A stretch of DNA of 64,000 nt from Lingula anatina (lineage: Eukaryota; Brachiopoda; Lingulata; Lingulida; Lingulidae), in the NCBI RefSeq assembly GCF_001039355.2, contig NW_019775747.1, forward strand, positions 232,751-296,750. The letters run 5' to 3'. The stretch's first letter is position 1, and the number at the start of each line of letters is the position of its first letter. The notes beneath the pieces were generated by a model that was not told where the DNA came from, did not search any database, and worked only from the letters and a program-made list of their open reading frames with translations. The position numbers were made by a program, and so were the translations under genes. Positions 21,681 through 33,872 of this stretch are shown here, piece after piece.

Positions 21681-22947
21681 CTGAAAACAGACACAACAGG
21701 CGAGGTTTGAAAATCTAACATCAATATCAGATTCATAGGCTTAATGGGCTGCCGACCTTACGCTTTATTTCACACTACCAAGCCAAAACTGCTTTACTTG
21801 TATCTGGCGCTTTGGGCTGGTAGGGTATCGTAGAATACTAGGACCAGCCCAACTAATCTTAACTCAAAAGGAGTGCACTGGTTTATGATAATAATAAAAA
21901 TAATAATAACAATAATAACAATTTATAACATTATTTTGCACAGGTAAGCCTCTCCTTTGATTTTGAACCACTTGCGTCAGGCTAACCCTAACCTGTGTAA
22001 TTAAATGGAGGATGGACTCTCTGTTACTCGGACCCTCAGTTTTGTCACATCACCACTGTGTTATCGAGCATGCACGTATGTGTAGGCATCAGGGTTGTTT
22101 TACCTTGTGAATTAGTCATCTGTGAGCAGACAAAGTGATTCACTGTGTAATGCTATTGGAACTGTACATAAATGTTCCAGTTGGTCTTTCGTGAGATAAC
22201 TTTTACGTCATAGCCGTAAAGAGGTGGAGTGAAACTGCAACATTAAGGTCCCATCTCATTGGAGATATTGACTTGTTTTTCTGTAAAATCACCAAAACAT
22301 GCCCACTTTTTGTAAGTTTGCTTGGTTGGTAAAAAAAGGGTTAAGTTCACCGACCCCCTGAAAATCTTACGTATACATACACAATGTAAGCTTGAACCGA
22401 CCGAAGGTCCTCGGTTTAAGCAACCAAAACACAGACAGGAACGCCTATTTCCTTGATTGTGCCAAAACCACACATCGATTAACAGAAAAGTCGCGTGTCA
22501 CTGATCGTAATCGTAAATAAATGTTTTAGACTTTTAAAAGAGAGAGAGAGAGAGAGAGAATGAGAGAGAACGCACACACTTTCAATCGATGCCACTTCCG
22601 TTCATGAGTTCCTAGCCATTTATGTGTTAGGCCAACAAAGTGCACAACTACCAAATAATCTGGATGGTTCCAAATAAGATCAACTGTTTATTTTATAATA
22701 TAAACATATACCAGTATCTAAATAAAAATAAAATTAAAGAGACGGCTAAACGTACGTTAAATATCCCTCTCCGCCGACAAGTGACAACCCACAATAAACT
22801 ATCACATATACATATACTGCTGTATATACAGTAGATAAACAATAATAAAACACCAGTTATACCTCAAACGGACACCAAATGCCGTAAATCATATACGAGA
22901 TCGATTCTTCCCCTCAGAAACGCTAATTCGAAGACAAAACTCCTTAC

Positions 22948-23205
22948 CTTCTCATATATCAGACAGCAGCTTGAATACTCGCGAAACTTAAAAGCCAACA
23001 GTGACCATGAGGTCCACTTCCACCGGGACAGGAGAAACGCCAACAGAAGAACGGCCAACAGTCTTGTCTTTGCTCCAGAAATGCCGAGGGCCTGGTAATG
23101 GCAGTGCCAATAGAACCGTTCTCCTCGTCACCGGAGTTCAGAGACTTTTGCTACCGTTCCACCTGATTGCTTTGACTTTTGTTCTCTGTGAGCGCACATG
23201 GTTTA
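22948..23205 (-). ncRNA. Candidate 5' untranslated exon, copy 1
   Basis: This stretch starts about 30 bases after the TATA box and ends at a good donor, GAGAAG|GTAAGG (donor GT at 22947-22946). It has only very short ATG frames (for example a 23-codon one), so it would be a leader exon. The next exon could be 21680-21642. The start is a guess. Linking it to the receptor mRNA is inference. Confidence 0.22.
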
Positions 23206-23234
23206 TAACGTGGAACGAGGTTCCTGGTGACGCG

Positions 23235-23267
23235 TATATAGAGGGGAGGAGTGAAGGATGTTATTGG
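23235..23267 (-). promoter_or_regulatory. Candidate promoter (CCAAT, CT-rich, TATA), copy 1
   Basis: On the minus strand GCCAATAAC (23267-23263 core) is followed by CTCCTCCCC and then CTATATACGCG (TATATA at 23240-23235). The order fits a TATA promoter pointing toward the receptor, with a start near 23205. The spacing between CCAAT and TATA is shorter than usual. Inferred from sequence only. Confidence 0.3.
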
Positions 23268-24453
23268 CTATAGCTAGCTATTTCAAAACGAAACTTGGAG
23301 ACAAACAACTATGGTTGTGTAAGGATGTGTAAGGCAGTGGTAAAGGACGGTTAATGATGAAATCCATGTGGAGACAGAAACGATTCTTGAAGTGATGTTG
23401 TAGATGGGTAAATTGGAGGGGAGGGGAGAAAGTATCACTTTAAAAAGAAATAAATCCTTCGATAAAAGCGGTTATTAGCAGACCTAAGAGTGAAATAAAG
23501 GCGATGACTGCATTATATTCCGAAATTGAAAAAATTAAATGTCTATTTTCAGCACAAATGAGGTGTCAATGCCGTTAACGTAAAGGGTTTTAAAGAACGT
23601 CAGTGAAGGCGAGAAAAAATAAAAATTCAAATTATGACCGAAAGATAGACTTGCGCCGTGTAGTATTTTGGGAAAGGTAATGCTCATTCAAAAGGGCAAA
23701 GTTTTGATGTCTTCTTCCTCTGTTCTCTTCAAGTCATCCCTGTATTTTGTAAAATTTTTAATTTCCTAATTCAGATGACAAAATAGCCAACACGAAATGA
23801 CGCAAAATGTCATAATGCGAACTGGCAAGAATCGACAAAAATTCTATTTTGGGCATATCGTTACAGAAATGCAGGAAATGAAAATAGGCTGCCAGTTAAA
23901 TAGTTCTTTCCTCGAGAAGAACAACAATAAAGGACACCGTTTTACCATCCACTCACTACTAACAAGTACTTGAAAAGACAATCAACTAGTTAGCATGAAA
24001 TGCGTCTTGCAGTATCGAATGTCAGTCATGCTCAGCTTTCACCTTGACTTCTCACGTTCGTGAAAACAACGTAAAAGAAAGAAACAGCAATACTTCTTCG
24101 AATTCTTTGTTGTTCGGGTCTTCCGGTGGTGTTCTTTTTATGTAACACACAGTCACACAAGGTATTATAAATATATGCATACCCCATGCAAATGATATAA
24201 TGTTTATTGTAAAATGTCTCTCTCTTTCCCAGTCCTTATCCCTGAATTCAAAATGCGGAGCACAGCATGTTTTTATTTTTACTCAAACCACATACGTCAA
24301 CAACAGGGTCAACACGTCTGTCACAGTTTACGGTCGACTGACACTTCTGTTTGTATCTGCGGGGAAACAGAGAAAATCTCGAAGGTCATTTTCGAACCCA
24401 CGAAATACATACAGCTGTATAACAAGCCACACTTAGGTGTATGAAAAAGTGCT

Positions 24454-24488
<35 letters not shown>

Positions 24489-25172
24489 GCGAAGGCAGGA
24501 ACAGAATACGGCATTATTACATGAAAACTCTCCTACATCTACTTTTTTTGCTGTTGACATTTATAATAAATCTCAACTGAGTCAACGCTCCTCAGTGTCA
24601 AAATGGTATTTTGCGCCTTTAAATTGGTGTAAATACTTTATGTTAAATAGACTATAAATGTGCCTAGGGACACTGCAAATAGTCCATTACCTCTTCTAGT
24701 CTGTACTCGTATTATTTACCCTGGTTTTTGTTCCAGCTGCTAGAAATCTTGTTTACCTATATACCCTTGTACATGCAACCCCTTGCTTTTAAAAAGATTG
24801 ACGGTACAGCAAGATATGGATAAGTATTCAGTAGACAGTTTTGCCCTTAGACAATTTTGTGACATTATTATTGACGTCACGAATAATGGGGATCATCTTT
24901 GAAATGAACCGAAAACGCCAATAAAATGCTCAAAATATACAATATCCAGGAAGTTTATAAAGGCATACAGATATATATATATCCTATGCAACAAATTGAC
25001 GCACCAGTAAAAAGAATTGTTACACAATTCGCCTGTTGTTCATGTACAATGTAGCTCATACATGCATCCGGCGTATCATGATAATACCATGTTACCTGAA
25101 AATATGTTATCTAAATAATAGTGACAAATTACAGGTGCGTTCAACAACACATGCAATCGACCCAAAAATAAA

Positions 25173-25203
<31 letters not shown>

Positions 25204-25549
25204 TAATAATAATAAAGAATAGGTTACAATACATTCATTCATTTCAGATGGTTAAAAATTTCTAAAAGAAAATGAATAAACACGGCGATGACAAGTCTGG
25301 TTAACCAAAAACCGCGGGGGACAAACTGTTCTACTCGATAAAGTGACTATAAATATAAACATCGCCTTGTGGAGCACACTTCAGGGTTTGTCGTCGGAGT
25401 AAACTGTGAACTGATGGCTACAGTAATGGTTCATGGCTTGGTCACTGCTGACAGGGAAAAGTGTGTTAATTTCTTGAAACGCGTCTTCGGTGAGTTGCCA
25501 GCTTCAGACCCTTTTTGAAAATTGGCCCACGCTCACATCACATTTCCCT

Positions 25550-25550
25550 N
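25550..25550. other. Single N at duplication junction
   Basis: One undetermined base lies exactly where copy 1 of the 4.1-kb duplication stops. Ten bases later copy 2 begins. This looks like an assembly join. Confidence 0.99.
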
Positions 25551-25728
25551 CAAGTCGTATATAGGCTCAATGTTGTGTGTATATAATTAATGTCACATAA
25601 GAAACTCATGCGTGTGACAGAGCTTTAAAGCCAGTGTAAAGTTTTTTTCCCTTCAAAAATATTCGACCACATACATTATTAACTATCAAAGAAAAAAACA
25701 CCCAAAATGCTTTTAGCGTCCTAGATAC

Positions 25729-25767
25729 CTCGTCTATCACTGGCATCAGCGTTTGTGGAATATTGAT
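25729..25767 (-). ncRNA. Candidate 39-base exon, copy 2
   Basis: Counterpart of 21642-21680 with the same acceptor and a GTATCT donor. One base differs inside. Confidence 0.2.
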
Positions 25768-26619
25768 CTGAAAACAGAGACAACAGGCGAGGTTTGAAAA
25801 TCTAACATCAATATCAGATTCATAGGCTTAATGGGCTGCCGACCTTACGCTTTATTTCACACTACCAAGCCAAAACTGCTTTACTTGTATCTGGCGCTTT
25901 GGGCTGGTAGGGTATCGTAGAATACTAGGACCAGCCCAACTAATCCTAACTCAAAAGGAGTGCACTGGTTTATGATAATAATAATAATAACAACAATAAT
26001 AACAATTTATAACATTATTTTGCACAGGTAAGCCTCTCCCTAGATTTTGACCCACTTGCGTCAGGCTAACCCTAACCTGTATAATTAAATGGAGGATGGA
26101 CTCTCTCTTACTCGGACCTTCAGTTTTGTCACATCACCACTGTGTTATCGAGCATGCACGTATGTGTAGGCATCAGGGTTGTTTTACCTTGTGAATTAGT
26201 CATCTGTGAGCAGACAAAGTGATTCACTGTGTAATGCTATTGGAACTGTACATAAATGTTCCAGTTGGTCTTTCGTGAGATAACTTTTACGTCATAGCCG
26301 TTAAGAGGTGGAGTAAAACTGCAACATTAAGGTCCCATCTCATTGGAGATATTGACTTGTTTTTCTGTAAAATCACCAAAACATGCCCACTTTTTGTTAG
26401 TTTGCTTGGTTGGTAAAAAAAGGGTTAAGTTCACCGACCCCCTGAAAATCTTACGTATACATACAAAATGTAAGCTTGAACCGACCGAAGGTCCTCGGTT
26501 TAAGCAACCAAAACACAGACAGGAACGCCTATTTCCTTGATTGTGCCAAAACCACACATCGATTAACAGAAAAGGCGCGTGTCACTGAAATCATAATCGT
26601 AAATAAATGTTTTAGACTT

Positions 26620-26660
<41 letters not shown>

Positions 26661-27031
26661 CACACACTTTCAATCGATGCCACTTCCGTTCATGACTAGT
26701 CATTTATGTGTTAGGCCAACAAAGTGCACAACTACCAAATAATTTGGATGGTTCCAAATAAGATCAAATGTTTATTTCATAATATAAACATATACCAGTA
26801 TCTAAATAAAAATAAAATTAAAGAAACGGCTAAACGGACGTTAACTATCCCTCTCCGCCGACAAGTGACAACCCACAATAAACTATCACATATACATATA
26901 CTGCTGTATATACAGTAGATAAACAATAATAAAACACCAGTAATACCTCAAACGGACACCAAATGCCGTAAATCATATACGAGATCGATTCTTCCCCTCA
27001 GAAACGCTAATTCGACGACGAAACTCCTTAC

Positions 27032-27289
27032 CTTCTCATATATCAGACAGCAGCTCGAATACTCGCGAAACTTAAAAGCCAACAGTGACCATGAGGTTCA
27101 CTTCCACCGGAACAGGAGAAACGCCAACAGAAGAACGGCCAACAGTCTTGTCTTTGCTCCAGAAATGCCGAGGGCCTGGTAATGGCAGTGCCAATAGAAC
27201 CGTTCTCCTCGTCACCGGAGTTCAGAGACTTTTGCTACCGTTCCACCTGATTGCTTTGACTTTTGTTCTCTGTGAGCGCACATGGTTTA
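27032..27289 (-). ncRNA. Candidate 5' untranslated exon, copy 2
   Basis: Counterpart of 22948-23205, with the donor GAGAAG|GTAAGG intact (GT at 27031-27030). The start is estimated from the TATA position. Confidence 0.2.
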
Positions 27290-27318
27290 TAACGTGGAAC
27301 GAGGTTCCTGGTGACGCG

Positions 27319-27351
27319 TATATAGAGGGGAGGAGTGAAGGATGTTATTGG
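27319..27351 (-). promoter_or_regulatory. Candidate promoter, copy 2
   Basis: Identical arrangement to copy 1: CCAAT core at 27351-27347, CT-rich spacer, TATATA at 27324-27319, minus strand. If both are real, the receptor has two tandem promoters about 4.1 kb apart. Confidence 0.28.
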
Positions 27352-28547
27352 CTATAGCTAGCTTTTTCAAAACGAAATTTGGAGACAAACAACTATGGTT
27401 GTGTAAGGATGTGTAAGGCAGTTGTAAAGGACGGTTAATGATGAAATCCATGTGGAGACAGAAATGATTCTTGAAGTGATGTTGTAGATGGGTAAATTGG
27501 AGGGGAGGGGAGAAAGTATCAGTTTAAAAAGAAATAAATTCTTCGATAAAAGCGGTTATTAGCAGACCTAAGAGTGAAATAAAGGCGATGACTGCATTAT
27601 ATTCCGAAATTGAAAAAAATTAAATGTCTATTTTCAGCAAAAATGAGGTGTCAATGCCGTTAACGTAAAATAATCAAAGGGCTTTACAGAACGTCAGTGA
27701 AGGCGAGAAAAAATAAAAATTCAAAGTATGACCGAAAGATAGACTTGCGCCGTGTAGTATTTTGGGAAAGGTAATGCTCATTCAAAAGGGCAGAGTTTTG
27801 ATGTCTTCTTCCTCTGTTCTCTTCAAGTCATCCCTGTATTTTGTAAAATTTTTAATTTCCTAATTCAGATGACAAAATATCCAACACGAAATGACGCAAA
27901 ATGTCATAATGCGAACTGGCAAGAATCGACAAAAATTCTATTTTGGGCATATCGTTACAGAAATGCAGGAAATGAAAATAGGCTGCCAGTTAAATAGTTC
28001 TTTCCTCGCGAAGAACAACAATAAAGGACACCGTTTTACCATCCACTCACTACTAACAAGTACTTGAAAAGACAATCAACTAGTTAGCATGAAATGCGTC
28101 TTGCAGTATCGAATGTCAGTCATGCTCAGCTTTCACCTTGACTTCTCACGTTCGTGAAAACAACGTAAAAGAAAGAAACAGCAATACTTCTTCGAATTCT
28201 TTGTTGTTCAGGTCTTCTTGTGATGTTCTTTTAGTGTAACACACAGTCACACAAGTTATTATGAATATATACATACCCCATGGAAATGATATAATGTTTA
28301 TTGTAAAATGTCTCTCTCTTTCCCAGTCCTTATCCCTGAATTCAAAATGCGGAGCACAGCATGTTTTTATTTTTACTCAAACCACATACGTCAACAACGG
28401 GGTCAACACGTCTGTCACAGTTTACGGTCGACTGACACTTCTGTTTGTATCTGCGGGGAAACAGAGAAAATCTCGAAGGTCATTTTCGAACCCACGAAAG
28501 ACATACAGCTGTACAACAAGTCACACTTAGGTGTATGAAAAAGTGCT

Positions 28548-28579
<32 letters not shown>

Positions 28580-29273
28580 TGAAGGCAGGAACAGAATTCC
28601 ACGTTATTACCTGAAAACTCCTACATCTACATTTTTTTTTTTTTGCTGTTGAAATTTGTAAATCTCAACTGAGTCAACGCTCCTCAGTGTCAAAATGGTA
28701 TTTTGCGCCTTTAAAATGGTGTTAGGACTGCATGTCAATTGGACTTTAAATGTGCCTAGGGACACTGCAAATAGTCCATTACCTCTTCTACATGTACTCT
28801 GTACTCGTATATATATTATTTACCCCGAGTTTTGTCCCAGCTGCTCGCGATCTTGTTTACCTAGATACCCTTGTTACTCTAGCTTTTAAAAAGATTGACG
28901 GTAAAGCAAGATTTGGATAAGTATTCAGTAGACAGTTTTGCCCTTAGACAATTTTGTGACATTATTATTGACGTCACGAATAATGGGGATCATCTTTGAA
29001 ATGAAACGAAAACGCCAATAAAATGCTCAAAATATACAATATCCAGGAAGTTTATAAAGGCATACAGATATATATATACTATGCAACAAATTGACGCACC
29101 AGTAAAAAGAATTGTTACACAATTCGTCTGTTGTTCATGTACAATGTAGCTCATACATGCATCCGGCATATCATGATAATACCATGTTACCTGAAAATAT
29201 GTTATCTAAATAATAGTGACAAATTACAGGTGCGTTCAACAACACATGCAATCGACCCAAAAATAAATAAATA

Positions 29274-29330
<57 letters not shown>

Positions 29331-29663
29331 GAATAGGTTACAATACATTCATTCATTTCAGATGGTTAAAAATTTCTAAAAGAAAATGAATAAACACGGC
29401 GATGACAAGTCTGGTTAACCAAAAACCGCGGGGGACAAACTGTTCTACTCGATAAAGTGACTATATATATAAACATCGCCTTGTGGAGCACACTTCAGGG
29501 TTTGTCGTCGGAGTAAACTGTGAACTGATGGCTACAGTAATGGTTCATGGCTTGGTCACTGCTGACAGGGAAAAGTGTGTTAATTTCTTGAAACGCGTCT
29601 TTGGTGAGTTGCCAGCTTTAGACCCTTTTTGAAAATTGGCCCACGCTTACATCCCATTTCCCT

Positions 29664-29725
29664 CCCCTTCCTTGTGATAGTCTTGGGCAGGGCTTTGAAT
29701 AAGTTATGAACTTGCTTACAAAAAA

Positions 29726-29773
<48 letters not shown>

Positions 29774-32700
29774 CGAATAAATAAATAAAATTTAAAAAAT
29801 CCACCGGTCCTCGACTCTCAATCCCTTTCTTACTCCGTCCCTTTCATACCCCAAATCTGAACACAACGCAGCCTGATTGATTCAATCGAGCAAAAAACAA
29901 ACGCGCAGCCGTTTGTCAAAAATGCATGTTTACGTCTGTTATGGAAACTGTCTTTTTTAAAGTCGGGTTCACGCCGCTGCCGAAGCTCAAGTTCTCACGA
30001 CTGTCTAGAGGGCAAAACCTTACACTTCGCCGCTTTGAACTTAGGTCTTATATTTTGTAGCACTCAGCAAAGTTTGCACTGAATCTGCTGGAGCAGGGGG
30101 AGCGCAGAGCGTTCTCATGGAAAAAATGCGCCTTTCTAAGAATCTGACATCTATTTCAAACGATAATTTTCGATTAAAACACATCTTTGCTGACATTTTT
30201 GAATAAACAAATTATGACATTACTTGGAAATCAAAATTGCGCCTTCCCTTTAAATTTCTTCTTATCTACTACGTATACATGTAACTACCAGTGCAGTACA
30301 TAAAGTATAGCGGTTGAGGAATCACACACGTCATATTACAAGGGCAGCTGAGAAAGCTTATGTGTGTGAGAGTATGCTTTACTAACCAACCTCGGTCTTT
30401 CGTCAAATTTGATCGCGCGTTTGATACTGTCAGAAAGACTGGATTTCCATTCAGGTCCAATTCTGTCGAAGATGAATCGTTTCTAAACACGAATAGCTGT
30501 CCTCATATTCGGTATACATCACAGTGTTTCATAACTCAGTGAAGAGAAAGAAAAGAAAAGAAATGAACAGAGAAAGGCAAATTGAAAAAAAAGGAAATTG
30601 GAATTCGCGACAGCCTGGGTGGCAATTATGGAGAGATAACAGCGTTATCTTCTTTTGCATTATTACTACATTCAGTTCATTTTATAGTGGTTAAGCAAGC
30701 TATAAATATCCACCGATTTCATGTTCAGAATCTGTAATTTCACACTGTATTCTGTGCAGTTAATTTGTTCCTCACTGAAGTAAATTTAAAAACGTGTGTG
30801 TGTGTGTGTGTGAGTGTGTGTGTGCGGGGTAAGGAAGTTGGATACGGTGTTCTTTAATTTATTTATTCTTTTTTTTTTGGGGGGGGGAGGGGGGCGGGGG
30901 TGATCATTCAGAAAAAGACAACTTATAAGCTGGGGGATAAAACGCCAAAAATCATATCATATCATACATGTATCATATTATGGACATGTGACGTCGGGCA
31001 TCTTTTGGCTTGGATCTCCGTAATATTTAAATGACTAATTAAAATTTAACTTAAAATAATTACCCATTTAACTTTAAAGAAGTCTGACTTCGCCACTAAA
31101 CTCCCTTGCTTACTACGCTTTCGACATAAATTGGTTGAAAAATTGGATTGAGTTCTCTCTGACCCCCCCCCTGTGTATGTACAGTATGAGGTGTACATGT
31201 ACTTACTGGGTAATTACAATGTGTTCAGGTCACAAGGCAGTGACCGCTATGGCCTTGTCCGTCAATAATAGATTAAAACTCGAAAAATACCTGAACGAGG
31301 CTAATTGATTCCGAAAAGGCATGCCTCCATGGTATTTAGGAAGACTATATTTAGATTGAAAACGTGCAAATTCAGTCTACCTTGTCAAATGGCTATTTCG
31401 AAGGTCGAAAACATTCCTCTTAATTATGTTTCCATTTCTTTTTCATTTGCCGGTAGGGCTGTTGAAATAAATGTATGTTCTTACTCTAAACGTTAACAGG
31501 AAGAGAAGTTGAAATAAATGAGAATTCAGGCGACCACAAAATGTCCAAAAATCAAAATGTCGGTATCAATCCAACGGCCCAAAGTGCTCGGTAGTTTGTT
31601 GACAAATACAGGTATATACGGAGTTGGTGGTCTTCAGGAAAGAAATGCTCAACTGAAGTGATGCCTAATCCCTTTTCCTGCCTCATGAATCATATTCAGA
31701 AATTGTCTCCGTGCGCATTTTCAAGATCAATATTTGATTGCGATTTTTTCGAAAAACTGTGTACATGTAACTGATTTAACTGTCGAATTCAGAGAATAAA
31801 CCAGAGTGGATAATTAATTTTAAGATTCTAAAATCTTTTCTTTCTTTTATTTAGGGTTCACTTTGAGTGTGACAGACATACCATCTTTTTATTAGACTTT
31901 ATTTCCCTTTGCAGATACAGCTGATTATATATGGCAAAATTGCTTTCCAGTGAACATGCCTATAACATCCTCAAGTGTCTCTATACTGAGAGTGGGGTTG
32001 TTCACAAAGCAATCCCCTTTCTAACCCTTCGTGAACCAAGATATTCTACAGAATGAGAAGAGATGAAAAATTTTACACAGTTACTTATATTTACCTAAAA
32101 AAAACACAAAACAAAAAAAGATATTAAATTTCAAAGTAAACACCAACCCGTTCCTCTCCCCACCATCCACCAGAATGTGTCAGAGAATAAATTAACCTAC
32201 TTCTTGCCCTTATTCTACGACGACAAAACAACAGGTCCAGAATTAGTTTTTGAACAGCCGTACTACGAGCCTGCATTTGATCCACATGCTCGTAACGCAC
32301 ATGTAAATGTTTATTCAGCGCAGGCGTGTTTCTTGATATCTATATTTCTGTCAGTACCCCCACGCTAACACTGAACGAGGACATGAAATTCAAAACCCCA
32401 AGTGAATTCAAATTACTCATCGCAAACAATAAATGATCTTCAGTTTTTTTAAGCCGGTTGTTTGACACTGATAAAGGCACTTTTTTAGACTCGTTGGTTT
32501 ATGAAGGATCTACCACCGTGGCAAAGCGGCACTATTTGTTATTGCATGAACTACTGGAACTAGTAGAGCACACATTACCATTAGAATTATTACCCCACTT
32601 ACACTAGCAGATGATGGGTTTTGCTCAGTGGAAGGGGAGAAGAATAATAAAAAATTGATTTCTTCGCTGTGCAGATATTAACACAGTTGACACAGACAAA

Positions 32701-33831
32701 ATTAGTGTAATTAACAAGCACATGAATAGGGAAATTCTCCGTTTGTCTCGTGGAGGGAGGGGGGGGGGGCGTGGAAGGAAGATGGAGAGGCGTGGGGGGG
32801 GGCAAGCTTTCGCCAGTTCACCCCTCCCCCAATCCGCCATTGCACGCAAACGCACAGAATTGCTACACGCGCATCTTGGCACGTGCATGTGCACAGCGCA
32901 CAGTGAGCCAGTCAAGCATACGCACACGCACACACGAGAGAGGAAAAACAAGAGAAAGAGAGAGTGAGAGATTTCACCCGTAAATGTATCAGTACACGAT
33001 TTATATTTAAAATCAGCCGTAACCAGGGGTTATTTATCTCGGCCTATATCCTACTGAAAGTATTTCTCTTAGCCACAGTTTGATTCATGCTTAATGCACC
33101 TAAACCTATGTGTCATATGACAATGTGATGAATGATTCACGATACTTGTACCGTATAAACTTCTCACCATGGTGAACCAATGTTTATAAGGTTAATTTCC
33201 GCAATTAAGAAAAGTCTATTTAGATACTTGCTGCCAGTGTGCTGGTTGGACCCCAAGAATTAGGTTGAAAACAAGCGTCTAGAAGTATGTTTGATAACTT
33301 TAGATGAACTATAGATCAAAATGTGTGTCAAGGATGATTTAACTCTCGTTATCACTAGTTTTTTCTTATTAACATATGATGGTTTAGCTATTTCTATTTG
33401 TCCCACGTACACAACTTTCAAATCAACCTATACCCCCAAATACTGTCGCTAACCTCGGTGCGGTCAGCTGTCGTGGAGAAAAATAAACTAAAACACCACC
33501 CACAAATTAAACAGCTTTCCTGTAAAATTCACTTGTGAATGCAGGGTGCTCTTAAGTGGGACTCTCTACCAGATGAATTATGTGCACTTATCTCTAATGC
33601 GAGCGCAGAAAAGTGCTCTAAATAAACCAGCGGCATATCTGAATACATCTTGTGAAATATCAATCTGTGGCCCTATATGTAATACAGGGGGCTAAATGAG
33701 GGGGGTGTCAAAACTCATTCCGCTCGGTAACAAAAGACGAGGATAATTCATAATTCTATCACTGGATGTATTGGAAAATGTGCTTGGTTTTTGTCTCCCT
33801 TCGCATGTTATACGTTTTTTCTTTCTTTCTT

Positions 33832-33872
<41 letters not shown>

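Larger units (their letters stand above)
21471..25549. repeat. Tandem segmental duplication 1, copy 1
   Basis: This 4.1-kb segment, starting ATAGGCTCAATGTTGTG, is repeated in the same orientation from 25561. Differences are scattered substitutions, small indels and microsatellite lengths, a few percent by eye. It ends at a single N (25550). It lies directly upstream of the receptor and carries a candidate promoter and two candidate exons on the receptor strand. Confidence 0.95.
25561..29663. repeat. Tandem segmental duplication 1, copy 2
   Basis: This is the second copy of the 4.1-kb segment. It continues to CATTTCCCT at about 29663, where copy 1 breaks at the N. All landmarks of copy 1 recur in order, including the TATA/CCAAT sites, candidate exons and GA runs. 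Confidence 0.95.

Noticed and set aside
22864-23058. Leu-rich minus-strand frame resembling a signal peptide (LLAVLLLAFLLS)
   Set aside because: The frame has no ATG and an upstream stop, so it is not a plausible secreted protein start. The region was kept only as a candidate untranslated exon.
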